Below are positions 48,535 to 57,257 of a stretch of 64,000 bases of DNA, piece after piece. Source of the stretch: Bradyrhizobium sp. CB1717 (GTDB taxonomy: Bacteria; Pseudomonadota; Alphaproteobacteria; Rhizobiales; Xanthobacteraceae); the NCBI RefSeq assembly GCF_029714325.1, contig NZ_CP121666.1:4278001-4342000 (forward strand), given 5' to 3'. Position numbers and translations under genes: made by a program. The first letter of the stretch is position 1. Every line of letters starts with the position of its first letter. Below the pieces are notes generated by a model that made no database searches, had not been told where the DNA came from, and saw nothing but the letters and a program-made list of their open reading frames with translations.

Positions 48535-50550
48535 ATGTTCAAACGCATTCTGATCGCCAATCGCGGCGAAATCGCCTGCCGGGTCATCAAGACTGCCCGC
48601 AAGATGGGAATTCAAACGGTTGCGGTCTATTCCGAGGCCGACCGCGATGCCCTCCATGTCGAGATGGCCGATGAGGCGGTGCTGATCGGCCCGCCGGCCG
48701 CGGCCGAGAGCTATCTGGTGATCGAGAAGATCGTCGAGGCGTGTCGCAAGACCGGCGCCGAGGCCGTGCATCCCGGCTACGGCTTCCTGTCCGAGCGCGA
48801 GGCGTTTCCGCGCGCGCTGGAAGCCGCCGGCATCGTCTTCATCGGCCCGAACCCGGGCGCGATCGCCGCGATGGGCGACAAGATCGAGTCCAAGAAGGCC
48901 GCCGCAAAAGCAAAAGTCTCGACCGTGCCCGGCCATCTCGGCGTCATCGAGGACGACAAGCATGCGGTCCGCATCGCCGACGAGATCGGTTACCCCGTCA
49001 TGATCAAGGCCTCCGCCGGCGGTGGCGGCAAGGGCATGCGCATCGCCCATTCGAAGGCCGAGGTCGCCGAAGGCTTCAACCTCGCCAAGGCCGAGGCCAA
49101 GGCCTCGTTCGGCGACGACCGCGTCTTCGTCGAGAAATTCATCGTCGATCCCCGCCACATCGAGATCCAGGTGCTGGGCGACAAGCACGGCAACGTGATC
49201 TATCTCGGCGAGCGCGAATGCTCGATCCAGCGCCGCAACCAGAAGGTCATCGAGGAGGCGCCGTCGCCGCTGCTGGATGAAGCCACCCGCCGCAAGATGG
49301 GCGAGCAGGCGGTCGCGTTGGCGAAAGCCGTGAACTACGATTCCGCCGGCACGGTCGAATTCGTCGCCGGCCAGGACAAGAGCTTCTACTTCCTGGAGAT
49401 GAACACGCGTCTCCAGGTCGAGCATCCCGTCACCGAGCTCGTCACCGGCATCGACCTCGTCGAGCAGATGATCCGCGTTGCCGCCGGCGAGAAGCTCGCC
49501 ATCGCGCAGAAGGACGTCACGCTCACCGGTTGGGCCGTGGAATCGCGCCTCTATGCGGAAGATCCGTTCCGCAACTTTCTGCCCTCGATCGGGCGTCTCG
49601 TGAAGTATCGTCCGCCGGCGGAAGCCAGCAAGGACGGCATCACCGTGCGCAACGACACCGGCGTGCAGGAGGGCGGCGAGATCTCGATCCACTACGATCC
49701 GATGATCGCAAAGCTCGTCACCCACGCGCCGTCGCGCGCGGCCGCGATCGAGGCCCAGGCCACCGCGCTGGATTCGTTCTATGTCGACGGCATCAGGCAC
49801 AACATCCCGTTCCTGTCGGCGTTGATGCATCATCCGCGCTGGCGCGAGGGCCGGCTCTCGACCGGCTTCATCGCCGAAGAGTTCCCCAAGGGTTTTGCGG
49901 TGCGCGTGCCCGAGGGCGAGGTCGCCCGGCGGATCGCCGCCGTCGGTGCTGCCATCGATCACGTGCTCGGCGAGCGCAAGCGGCAGATCTCGGGCCAGAT
50001 GGGCGGGCGCGTCGTGCAGCGCGAGCGCCGCCGCGCGGTCTGGCTCGACCGGCAGGAGATTTCGCTCGAGGTCGGCCGTGAGGGCGATGCGATCGCGATC
50101 CGCTTCATCGATGCCGAGGGCAAGGCCGGCAATCCGCATCTGCTGCAGTCGCCGTGGAAGCCGGGCGATCCGGTCTGGCAGGGCACCATCGACGGTCACT
50201 TCGTCGCGGTGCAGGCGCGCCCGATCGCCAACGGCACTCGCCTTGCGCATCAGGGTGTCGAGGTGCCGGTCTATGTCTGGACCGAGACGGAAGCGACGTC
50301 CGCCCGGCTGATGCCGGTGACGGCGGCCTCCGACACCGGCAAGAAGCTGCTCTGTCCGATGCCGGGCCTCGTCGTCTCCATCGCGGTGAGCGAGGGGCAG
50401 GAGGTCAAGGCCGGCGAAACGCTCGCCGTGGTCGAAGCCATGAAGATGCAGAACGTGCTGCGCGCCGAGCAGGACGGCACCGTGAAGAAGATCCACGCCA
50501 GTGCCGGCGCGACGCTCGCGGTGGACGCGCTGATTTTGGAGTTTGCGTAA
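48535..50550 (+). CDS. pccA: Propionyl-CoA (acetyl-CoA) carboxylase alpha subunit
   Basis: The product has 671 residues: biotin carboxylase (MFKRILIANRGEIACRVIKT; ATP-grasp KASAGGGGKGMRIAHSKAEV; ECSIQRRNQKVIEEAPSPLL; EMNTRLQVEHPVTELVTGID), a linker BT domain, and a C-terminal biotin carrier with biotinyl Lys637 in EAMKMQN. It makes carboxybiotin from bicarbonate and ATP and partners a carboxyltransferase beta subunit (not in this window) in propionyl-CoA or acetyl-CoA carboxylation. Full length for the family. The ATG at 48535 starts MFKRI. Confidence 0.97.
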   Translation: MFKRILIANRGEIACRVIKTARKMGIQTVAVYSEADRDALHVEMADEAVLIGPPAAAESYLVIEKIVEACRKTGAEAVHPGYGFLSEREAFPRALEAAGIVFIGPNPGAIAAMGDKIESKKAAAKAKVSTVPGHLGVIEDDKHAVRIADEIGYPVMIKASAGGGGKGMRIAHSKAEVAEGFNLAKAEAKASFGDDRVFVEKFIVDPRHIEIQVLGDKHGNVIYLGERECSIQRRNQKVIEEAPSPLLDEATRRKMGEQAVALAKAVNYDSAGTVEFVAGQDKSFYFLEMNTRLQVEHPVTELVTGIDLVEQMIRVAAGEKLAIAQKDVTLTGWAVESRLYAEDPFRNFLPSIGRLVKYRPPAEASKDGITVRNDTGVQEGGEISIHYDPMIAKLVTHAPSRAAAIEAQATALDSFYVDGIRHNIPFLSALMHHPRWREGRLSTGFIAEEFPKGFAVRVPEGEVARRIAAVGAAIDHVLGERKRQISGQMGGRVVQRERRRAVWLDRQEISLEVGREGDAIAIRFIDAEGKAGNPHLLQSPWKPGDPVWQGTIDGHFVAVQARPIANGTRLAHQGVEVPVYVWTETEATSARLMPVTAASDTGKKLLCPMPGLVVSIAVSEGQEVKAGETLAVVEAMKMQNVLRAEQDGTVKKIHASAGATLAVDALILEFA

Positions 50551-50587
50551 GCGTGTGAGTGAGGCAGGCGGTCTGCCCACAAGCACC

Positions 50588-50674
50588 GTCATTGCGAGGT
50601 GCCCTTGGCGACGAAGCAATCCAGTCTGTCTCCGCGGATGCATTCCTGGATTGCTTCGCTTCGCTCGCAATGAC
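50588..50674. repeat. Palindromic intergenic repeat (GTCATTGCGAGG variant)
   Basis: Ends GTCATTGCGAGGTGCCCTTG and CTTCGCTCGCAATGAC match the family at 44468, with an insertion GGTGCCCTTGGCGAC in the left arm. Lies between pccA and the decarboxylase gene. Confidence 0.85.
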
Positions 50675-50715
50675 GGAGTATGCTGCGGCCTTCGTGATCT
50701 AACCGAGACAGCACC

Positions 50716-51582
50716 ATGGCCTTTCGTTCCCGCCGCGAGAAACTGCGTTCCATCCTGTCGGGCGGGACTTGCGTCCATCCCGGCTCGGTCTATGACGCGA
50801 TCTCGATCCGCATCGCCGAGGATCTCGGCTTTCCCATCGGGATGTTCGGCGGCTCGGTGGCTTCGCTCGCCGTGCTCGGCGACCCCGATATCACCCTGAT
50901 CACGCTCACCGAGCTTTGCGAGCAGATGCGGCGGATGTCGCGTGCGTCCACACTGCCCGTGCTGGTCGATGCCGATCACGGCTATGGCAATGCGCTCAAC
51001 GTGCGCCGCACGGTGCAGGAGCTGGAGACGGCCGGTGCCGCCGGCCTCACCATCGAGGACACGCTGCTGCCGGCTGCCTTCGGTGAAGCAAAGACGCAGC
51101 TGATTTCGCTGGAGGAGGGCGTCGGCAAGATGAAAGCCGCGCTCAGCGGCCGCAGCGATCCGTCGCTGGTCATCATCGGCCGCACCGGTGCGGCCTCGAT
51201 CACCTCGATCGAGGATGTAGTCCGCCGTGCCAAGGCTTATGAGGCCACCGGCGTCGATGCACTGTTCTTCACCGGCATCAAGTCGCGTGCCGAATTGGAA
51301 GCGGTCGCATCGGCTACGCGCCTGCCGATAGTGCTCGGCGGCGCACCGGAAGATTTGAGCGCGCTCGACTATCTCGCCAGCCAGCGCGTGCGCATCGCGC
51401 TGCAGGGCCATGCGCCGATCGCGGCCGCCACGCAGGCCGTCCACGACACGCTGAAGGCGCTCCGCGAAGGCGCTTCGCCGAAGGCACTCAAGGGCCTGGC
51501 CTCTGCGGAGCTGACGGGCCGCGTCATGCGGGAGGCCGAGACGAGGGCGCGCAGCGCCGATGTTCTCGGGCTGAAGATATGA
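50716..51582 (+). CDS. Isocitrate lyase/PEP mutase-superfamily enzyme, oxaloacetate-decarboxylase-like
   Basis: The product has 288 residues. The block [40 protein letters not shown] and [20 protein letters not shown], then [12 protein letters not shown], closely follow PA4872-like oxaloacetate decarboxylases (EC 4.1.1.112) in this superfamily. It should remove CO2 from oxaloacetate in the cytoplasm with Mg; the exact substrate is inferred. The next gene (acylphosphatase) overlaps its stop by ATGA, so they are coupled. Confidence 0.88.
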   Translation: MAFRSRREKLRSILSGGTCVHPGSVYDAISIRIAEDLGFPIGMFGGSVASLAVLGDPDITLITLTELCEQMRRMSRASTLPVLVDADHGYGNALNVRRTVQELETAGAAGLTIEDTLLPAAFGEAKTQLISLEEGVGKMKAALSGRSDPSLVIIGRTGAASITSIEDVVRRAKAYEATGVDALFFTGIKSRAELEAVASATRLPIVLGGAPEDLSALDYLASQRVRIALQGHAPIAAATQAVHDTLKALREGASPKALKGLASAELTGRVMREAETRARSADVLGLKI

Positions 51583-51878
51583 GCCGGGCGATCCTCCAGG
51601 TCATGATCCGCGGCCGCGTCCAGGGCGTCGGCTACCGCGCCTGGGTCGAATACCAGGCCACCGCGAGCGGTCTCGAGGGCTGGGTCCGCAACCGCCGCGA
51701 CGGCAGCGTGGAAGCGCTGTTCGCAGGCGCGCCGAACCACGTCGCCGACATGGTCGCACTGTGCCGCCATGGCCCGCCGTCCTCGCGCGTCGACAGCGTC
51801 ACCAGCGAGACCGCAGGCGTGGATGAGCTGAATCTGCGCAGGGCAGGGGAAGCGTTTTCGGTGTTGCCGACGGTGTAG
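51579..51878 (+). CDS. acyP: Acylphosphatase
   Basis: The product has 99 residues. The signature [18 protein letters not shown], catalytic Arg and Asn in the loop, and the family motif [20 protein letters not shown] are all present; the C-terminal part is short but complete. It hydrolyses the carboxyl-phosphate bond of acylphosphates. The start overlaps the stop of the previous gene by four bases. Confidence 0.93.
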   Translation: MSRAILQVMIRGRVQGVGYRAWVEYQATASGLEGWVRNRRDGSVEALFAGAPNHVADMVALCRHGPPSSRVDSVTSETAGVDELNLRRAGEAFSVLPTV

Positions 51879-51940
51879 TAGCTCTTCGCCGCGCAGGCAG
51901 TGCGCTCCCTCGCCCCGTTCTTACGGGGAGAGGTTAAGAG

Positions 51941-53461
51941 TCACCTCGGCAGCTTGGCGATCGCTTCGCTGAGCTCGTGGATCTCATACGGCTTGCGCAG
52001 GATCGGGAAGTCGCCGCGCACGTCGGCGGCGACCTCGCTGTAGCCGGTGGCGAGCAGGACCGGCAGGCCGGGGCGGAGCTGGCGCAGACGATGGGCGAGG
52101 GTGAGGCCGTCCATCTTGCCGGGCATCACGATGTCCGAGAATACGAAGTCGACGCCGTTTGTCTCGATCTCGCGCAATGCCGCTTCGGCGTCGGCGACCC
52201 GGTGCACCTGGTAGCCGAGCTGTTCCAGAAGGCCGATGCTGACGAGCGCGACTTCGGGATTGTCCTCGACCAGCAGCACCGTTCCACTGCCACGGAACGG
52301 TATCGCCTCCGCGGTGTCCCGTGCCGGGGCATCCGTGCCGCGCGGCAGCAGGATGGTGAACGTCGTGCCCTTGCCGAGCTCGCTTGCGACCTTCACCGTG
52401 CCGCCGGCCTGATGGGCGAAGCCGTGCACCTGGGAGAGGCCGAGGCCGGTGCCCTTGCCGATCGGCTTGGTGGTGAAGAACGGCTCGAAGACCTTGTCGA
52501 CGACGTCGGCGGGAATGCCGAGCCCGGTGTCGGCGACATCGATCGCCACGAACTCGCCGGTGAGCGGGATCTCGTCCAGCACCACGTTGTGGGCGCTGAT
52601 CGTCACCGTGCCGCCGTCGGGCATCGCATCGCGGGCGTTGATGACGAGGTTGAGCAGCGCAGTCTCGAGCTCCGAGGCGTCGGTCCTGACCGGCCAGACC
52701 TTGGAGTCGACGTCGAAGGTGAGGCGCACGGAGCTGCCGACGCCGGCATCGAGCACCGCGCGGATCGCTGCGATGCGTTCGGCGAGATCGATCGCCTGCG
52801 GGTTGACGCTCTGTCGCCGCGCGAAGGTGAGGAGCTGGTTGGTCAGCGCGGCGCCGCGCCTGGTCGCAGTCTCGATCGCGGAGATCGCGCGCTGAAGCCT
52901 GGCGTCGTCGATCGCCCCCTTCTTCAGGACATGGAGGCTGCCGCTGATGATCATCAGGAGGTTGTTGAAGTCATGGGCGACGCCGCCGGTGAGCTGGCCG
53001 AGCGCATCGAACTTCTGGGATTCGGCGAGCTGCTTCTGCATCGCCTCGAGCTTGAGCTGTGCATTGCGGCGTTCGGTGATGTCGCGCGTGATCTTGGCGA
53101 AGCCGACCAGCGTGCCATCCTCGTAGATCGGATCGATCACCACGCTCGCCCAGAAGAACGTCCCGTCCTTGCGAACGCGCCAGCCTTCCTCTTCGTAGCG
53201 GCCCTTTTCGCGCGCGATGCCGAGCGCTCGCGCGGGTTTGCCGTTGGCGCGGTCGGCCTCGGTGTAGAAGCGGGAGAAATGCTGGCCGACGATTTCCTCG
53301 GGCGCGTAGCCCTTGATGCGCTCGCCGCCGATGTTCCAGCTGGTGATGGTGCCGCTGGGATCGAGCATGTAGAGGGCGTAGTCGGCAACTCCTTCAACCA
53401 GCAGCCGGAAACTGCGCTCGCTTTCGAACAAGTCTCTCTGCTGACTGAACTTTTTTACCAT
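51941..53461 (-). CDS. PAS-containing hybrid sensor histidine kinase
   Basis: The product has about 506 residues. An N-terminal PAS/PAC unit ([60 protein letters not shown]) precedes HisKA with [20 protein letters not shown], HATPase ([20 protein letters not shown]) and a receiver with the phospho-Asp in [13 protein letters not shown]. No transmembrane helix. Same class as the kinase at 44579, which shares the HDFNNLL and GTGLGLSQ blocks, so both belong to one paralogous group. The start at 53461 follows a GCGGGGTCTAAGA. Confidence 0.93.
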   Translation of the reverse strand: MVKKFSQQRDLFESERSFRLLVEGVADYALYMLDPSGTITSWNIGGERIKGYAPEEIVGQHFSRFYTEADRANGKPARALGIAREKGRYEEEGWRVRKDGTFFWASVVIDPIYEDGTLVGFAKITRDITERRNAQLKLEAMQKQLAESQKFDALGQLTGGVAHDFNNLLMIISGSLHVLKKGAIDDARLQRAISAIETATRRGAALTNQLLTFARRQSVNPQAIDLAERIAAIRAVLDAGVGSSVRLTFDVDSKVWPVRTDASELETALLNLVINARDAMPDGGTVTISAHNVVLDEIPLTGEFVAIDVADTGLGIPADVVDKVFEPFFTTKPIGKGTGLGLSQVHGFAHQAGGTVKVASELGKGTTFTILLPRGTDAPARDTAEAIPFRGSGTVLLVEDNPEVALVSIGLLEQLGYQVHRVADAEAALREIETNGVDFVFSDIVMPGKMDGLTLAHRLRQLRPGLPVLLATGYSEVAADVRGDFPILRKPYEIHELSEAIAKLPR

Positions 53462-53579
53462 TCTTAGACCCCGCCTCGACGGGAGCAAACGCTCGGGCCG
53501 GCGTTTTGGTTCCGGCTCTCTGGGACCTTTTTAGGCAAATACCGCAGACGGTATGCAGGAGGGGCGTCGGCAAGCGCCC

Positions 53580-53608
53580 TTGACACGCAATCGCATTTGT
53601 CAGATATT
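53580..53608 (+). promoter_or_regulatory. Promoter of the GbsR/MarR operon
   Basis: The -35 TTGACA at 53580-53585 and a -10-like GATATT at 53603-53608 are spaced by 17 bases. Transcription would start near 53615, at the ATG, so the mRNA is predicted leaderless. Confidence 0.6.
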
Positions 53609-53626
53609 TCTGTCATGACAGAAATA
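53605..53626 (+). promoter_or_regulatory. Perfect 22-bp palindromic operator over the start codon
   Basis: The arms TATTTCTGTCA and TGACAGAAATA are exact inverse complements with the ATG (53615) at the centre. The size and symmetry suit a winged-helix dimer, so the encoded regulator is the probable binder. Confidence 0.75.
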
Positions 53627-54172
53627 ACCGGAAAGAAGAAACTCCCCGCCGCCATCGAGCGCTTCATCCTGCATTGGGGCGACATGGGCGACGAATGGGG
53701 CGTCAATCGCTCGGTCAGCCAGATCCACGGGCTGCTCTATCTGTCCGAGGCGCCGATGACGGCCGAGGACATCGCCGACACGCTCGGCATGGCACGCTCC
53801 AACGTCTCCAATTCGCTGAAGGAGCTGCTCGCCTGGAACCTGATCCGGCGCGTGCCGATCCTCGGCGACCGCCGCGATCATTACGAGGCCGAGACCGACA
53901 TCTGGGAGGTCGCCGCGCGCATCGCGGCGCGCCGCAAGGAGCGGGAGCTCGATCCGGCCATCGCGGCGCTCAGGGCCTGCGTGTCCGATGCCACTGATGA
54001 TCCCACGATCAATCCGGTCGCGAGCAAGCGGCTGAAGGAGATGCTCGCCTTCACCGAGCTCGCCGACCACTGGTTCATGCAGATGCTGAAGGTGCCGCGG
54101 CCGCGGCTGGTCGCCCTGATGCGGCTTGGCGAGAAGATCGCCAACCTGCTGCCGCTGGGCAAGGCCAAATAG
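53615..54172 (+). CDS. GbsR/MarR-family transcriptional regulator
   Basis: The product has 185 residues. Winged-helix region: LHWGDMGDEWGVNRSVSQIH, MTAEDIADTLGMARSNVSNS, LKELLAWNLIRRVPILGDRR; then helical C-terminus (HWFMQMLKVPRPRLVALMRL). This pattern is the GbsR/MarR group seen next to membrane or lipid genes. It is the first gene of a three-gene run. The start codon lies inside a perfect 22-bp palindrome, so strong negative autoregulation is likely. No ribosome-binding site precedes it, consistent with a leaderless transcript. Confidence 0.92.
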   Translation: MTEITGKKKLPAAIERFILHWGDMGDEWGVNRSVSQIHGLLYLSEAPMTAEDIADTLGMARSNVSNSLKELLAWNLIRRVPILGDRRDHYEAETDIWEVAARIAARRKERELDPAIAALRACVSDATDDPTINPVASKRLKEMLAFTELADHWFMQMLKVPRPRLVALMRLGEKIANLLPLGKAK

Positions 54173-54188
54173 CGTTGAGGAGGGTGCG

Positions 54189-54854
54189 ATGACGTCGGCT
54201 CGATTACCAGGCTTAGGCGCATCTGCTTCCGCTCACACCAAACTACTCGACGATCGCCGCTTCCGTGCGCTGTTGCCGGACGAGGATTGGGGCCGCCTGC
54301 CGCTCGCGACCTGGCGGCGCTTTTCCAAACGCGTCGCCGACGGCGACAGCGTGGTCTATGTCGGTGTCGTCGACGAGGTCGCCTTCAGCGAGGTCGGCTG
54401 GTGGTTCGCGCAGGCCGCACGGCTGATCGGCGGGCCATTGCCGACCGGCCGTGACATCGGCGTGCCCATGATCGTGACGGTCACCGAGGACGGCGCGACC
54501 GGCGGCCAGACCTGGACGCGCATATGCGCGCGCAAGCGCGGCTTTCCGCAGGTGATCCATTCCGCCAAACGCTTCGCCGGCCCGACCGGGCTCGAAGAAT
54601 ATGTCGGCTTCGGCGTCTCGATGGCGCTGCGCATTGCGGTCGAGGGACAGGCACTGACGTTCCGCAGCGCCGGTTACGGCCTCCAGCTCGGACGCCTCTG
54701 GATCCCGCTGCCGCAATGGCTCGCGCCGGGCGACCTCACGGTGACGCATTCCGATCTCGGCGAGGGCGCCTTCCGCTTCACGCTCGATGTCACTCACCCG
54801 CGTTACGGCGCGCTGATCCACCAGTCCGCCGTCTTCAGGGAGGCCGTATCATGA
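54189..54854 (+). CDS. DUF4166-like domain protein
   Basis: The product has 221 residues. It begins MTSARLPGLGASASAHTKLL and has a DUF4166-like core (WGRLPLATWRRFSKRVADGD, RDIGVPMIVTVTEDGATGGQ, WTRICARKRGFPQVIHSAKR) with GTGLEEYVGFG-type and TVTHSDLGEGAFRFTLDVTH parts. DUF4166 proteins are frequently linked to a neighbouring SDR/epimerase gene, as here. RBS GGAGGGTGCG. Its last codon overlaps the next start (ATGA), so it is coupled to the epimerase. Function unknown. Confidence 0.85.
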   Translation: MTSARLPGLGASASAHTKLLDDRRFRALLPDEDWGRLPLATWRRFSKRVADGDSVVYVGVVDEVAFSEVGWWFAQAARLIGGPLPTGRDIGVPMIVTVTEDGATGGQTWTRICARKRGFPQVIHSAKRFAGPTGLEEYVGFGVSMALRIAVEGQALTFRSAGYGLQLGRLWIPLPQWLAPGDLTVTHSDLGEGAFRFTLDVTHPRYGALIHQSAVFREAVS

Positions 54855-56287
54855 CGCCGCTGTTGTGGACCCTCATCGCCATTCAGATCGTGATGGGCGT
54901 GTTCGACACCTTCTATCATCACGAATTCACCGAGCGCCTGGCGTGGCGCCCGTCGCAGCGCTTCGAATTGAAGCTGCACGGCATCCGCAACATGCTCTAT
55001 GCGCTGCTGTTCCTGCTGCTTGGCTGGCTCGAGGTCTATGGCCTGCTGGCGCTCTTGATCGTCGCTGTGCTGGTCGCCGAGATCGTCATCACGCTGATGG
55101 ATTTCGTCGAGGAGGATCTCAGCCGGAAGCTGCCGCCGAGCGAACGCATCAATCACACGCTGCTGGCGATCAACTACGGTGCCATTCTGGTGCTGCTGGT
55201 GCCCGTGCTGATCGCCTGGGCGATGCAGCCCGTCGGCGTGACCGTCGTCAATCAGGGCTTGCTCAGCATCGCCGCAACCGCCTGCGCGGTCGGCGCAGCG
55301 CTGTGCGGCGTCAGGGATTTTGCGGCGATGCGCCGGCTCGGCCGCATGCGAAGCGTACCGGCGGCCGGACTTGTGGAAATGCTTCCCGGCCGCAAGACCG
55401 TGCTGATATCAGGTGCCACCGGCTTCATCGGCAGCCGGCTCGCCGCGAGCCTCAGCGGGGCAGGGCATCACGTCATCGCGCTGATCCGTAATCCCGCGAA
55501 GGCCGAGATGCTGCCGCCGCCGGTGACGCTGATCACCAGCCTCGATCAGCTTCCCTCGGACGCGAAGATCGACGCCATCGTCAATCTCGCGGGCGAGCCG
55601 ATCGGCAACGGCCTGTGGACCGAGGCGAAGCGCGCGAAGATTCTGGGATCACGCATCGACATGACCGGCGAAATTGTAAAACTGATCGCGCGGCTCGAGC
55701 GCAAGCCCGAGGTGCTGGTCAGCGGCTCCGCGATCGGATGGTACGGATTGTGGGCCGACCAGGTGCTGACGGAATCGGCCAAATCGCATGCCTGCTTCAG
55801 CCACGAGCTGTGCGCTGCCTGGGAGAAGGCGGCGCGGCTGGCGGAGGAGCTCGGCGTGCGCGTCGTGTACTTGCGCATCGGCCTCGTGCTCGGCACCGAA
55901 GGCGGTTTCATCACGCGTATGCTGACGCCGTTCGAGTTCGGCCTCGGCGGCCCGCTCGGCACCGGCCGGCAATGGATGTCCTGGATCGAGCGCGACGATC
56001 TGATCCGTCTGATCGCCTATGTCATGGCAACGCCCGATCTAGCAGGGCCCGTCAACGCCACCGCGCCGATCCCCGTCACCAACGCAAAGTTCACCGAAGA
56101 GCTCGGCCGCCGCCTGCATCGGCCCGCGGTGTTCCGCATTCCCGGTGGCCTGCTGCGCCGGATCGGCGGCGGTTTTGCCGACGAGCTCCTGCTGGGCGGC
56201 CAGCGCGTGCTGCCGAACAAGGCGCTGAGCCGTGGCTTCGTGTTCCGGCACGAGACGCTGCGCAGCGCGTTCGAGGCGATCTTGTGA
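54851..56287 (+). CDS. Membrane-anchored TIGR01777-type NAD-dependent epimerase
   Basis: The product has 478 residues. The N-terminal ~165 residues have four hydrophobic helices with a His-rich start (VFDTFYHHEFTERLAWRPSQ) and a conserved MDFVEEDLSRKLPPSERINH loop. From ~170 there is an epimerase with glycine motif ISGATGFIGSRLAASLSG, INLAGEPI-type IVNLAGEPIGNGLWTEAKRA, KILGSRIDMTGEIVKLIARL and GSAIGWYG, as in YfcH/TIGR01777 proteins. Fusion of membrane part and SDR in one chain is unusual enough to note. Overlaps the DUF4166 gene; last of the GbsR operon. Confidence 0.9.
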   Translation: MTPLLWTLIAIQIVMGVFDTFYHHEFTERLAWRPSQRFELKLHGIRNMLYALLFLLLGWLEVYGLLALLIVAVLVAEIVITLMDFVEEDLSRKLPPSERINHTLLAINYGAILVLLVPVLIAWAMQPVGVTVVNQGLLSIAATACAVGAALCGVRDFAAMRRLGRMRSVPAAGLVEMLPGRKTVLISGATGFIGSRLAASLSGAGHHVIALIRNPAKAEMLPPPVTLITSLDQLPSDAKIDAIVNLAGEPIGNGLWTEAKRAKILGSRIDMTGEIVKLIARLERKPEVLVSGSAIGWYGLWADQVLTESAKSHACFSHELCAAWEKAARLAEELGVRVVYLRIGLVLGTEGGFITRMLTPFEFGLGGPLGTGRQWMSWIERDDLIRLIAYVMATPDLAGPVNATAPIPVTNAKFTEELGRRLHRPAVFRIPGGLLRRIGGGFADELLLGGQRVLPNKALSRGFVFRHETLRSAFEAIL

Positions 56288-56291
56288 GACT

Positions 56292-57146
56292 TCAGGCGGC
56301 CGCTACGCTCCGAAACGTCGCCGCCACCGCACGCAGTGCCGCGAGCTTGGCGGGATCGCTGACCTTCGAATGCAGCATTACCTTCGAGCTGCCGAGCTTC
56401 GGCAGCTTGTGCGCGGGCCCGATGTCGATCAGGCCGGGCGGCGCGATCCGTCGCGCCAGCGGCGCAATCGCAAGTCCGGCAAGCGCGGCTGCGACCACCG
56501 CCGTGACGCCGCCGCCGACGAAGCGTTCGCGCCAGGCGAGGCTGGCCTTGTCGAGTGCGCGCACGGCGACGGCGCGGACGCCGCAGGGCGGGGCGAGTGT
56601 TGCGAGCGGCAGCGGCTCACCTTTCGGCAGAGCGAAGCGGCGTGATGCAAACCAGCAAAACTCGTCCTCGGCCAGCTTTTCGCCGCCGCGGCGGCTGCCT
56701 TCCTGGCGCACGATCACGGCGTCCAGCTCGCCCGCGTCGTAAGCGTCCTGCATCTCGCGCGAGAAGCCGATGGTGACGGCGAGGGTGAGGTTTGACGACA
56801 TCGCGTGCAGCCGTTCGAGCAGCGGCACCAGCTCGGGGCCGGCAGCGTGATCGGAGATGCCGAGCGAGAGCGACTGCGCGGCTGACGCCTCGCCCGACAG
56901 CGCCCGGTCATGCGCCTCCATCAGCGCACGGGCGCGATCGAGAAAGTCCGCGCCGTCGGCGGTGAGCCGGACCGCGCGCGGAGAACGTTCGACGAGGCGT
57001 TTGCCCAACAATGTCTCCAGCCGCTGCAGCTTGAGACTGACGGCCGCCTGCGTCGTGCCGAGCACTTCGGCCGCACGGGTAAAGCTCTGGAGGTCGGCGA
57101 CCAGAAGGAACGCCTGGACGGTGGCGATGTCGAGTGTGGCTGTCAT
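56292..57146 (-). CDS. LysR-family transcriptional regulator
   Basis: The product has 284 residues. The HTH is clear (ATVQAFLLVADLQSFTRAAE, VLGTTQAAVSLKLQRLETLL, GKRLVERSPRAVRLTADGAD) with a LysR substrate-binding domain (LSLGISDHAAGPELVPLLER, LDAVIVRQEGSRRGGEKLAE). It is divergent from a tautomerase gene across 111 bases and likely controls it. Its stop lies five bases from the end of the convergent epimerase gene. Confidence 0.92.
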   Translation of the reverse strand: MTATLDIATVQAFLLVADLQSFTRAAEVLGTTQAAVSLKLQRLETLLGKRLVERSPRAVRLTADGADFLDRARALMEAHDRALSGEASAAQSLSLGISDHAAGPELVPLLERLHAMSSNLTLAVTIGFSREMQDAYDAGELDAVIVRQEGSRRGGEKLAEDEFCWFASRRFALPKGEPLPLATLAPPCGVRAVAVRALDKASLAWRERFVGGGVTAVVAAALAGLAIAPLARRIAPPGLIDIGPAHKLPKLGSSKVMLHSKVSDPAKLAALRAVAATFRSVAAA

Positions 57147-57163
57147 TATGAATCGTTATCACT

Positions 57164-57186
57164 GGTATCAGTAGAGATAAGATACC
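57164..57186. promoter_or_regulatory. Inverted repeat in the LysR-tautomerase intergenic region
   Basis: GGTATC-N11-GATACC at 57164-57169 and 57181-57186, between the divergent LysR start (57146) and tautomerase start (57258). It is a plausible LysR-family binding site. Confidence 0.5.
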
Positions 57187-57257
57187 AAAATGACGGTGCA
57201 AGGTCTAGTTTCTCCCCAACGCCGCGCAAGTCGCGCAGCATATCGAGGAGAACGACC

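Noticed and set aside
48313..51444. A 1043-codon open frame on the minus strand opposite pccA and the decarboxylase gene.
   Set aside because: It is antisense to two clear enzymes with full motif sets; the high GC content suppresses stop codons in the other frames. The composition (rich in Arg, His, Gly, Asp) is that of a shadow frame.
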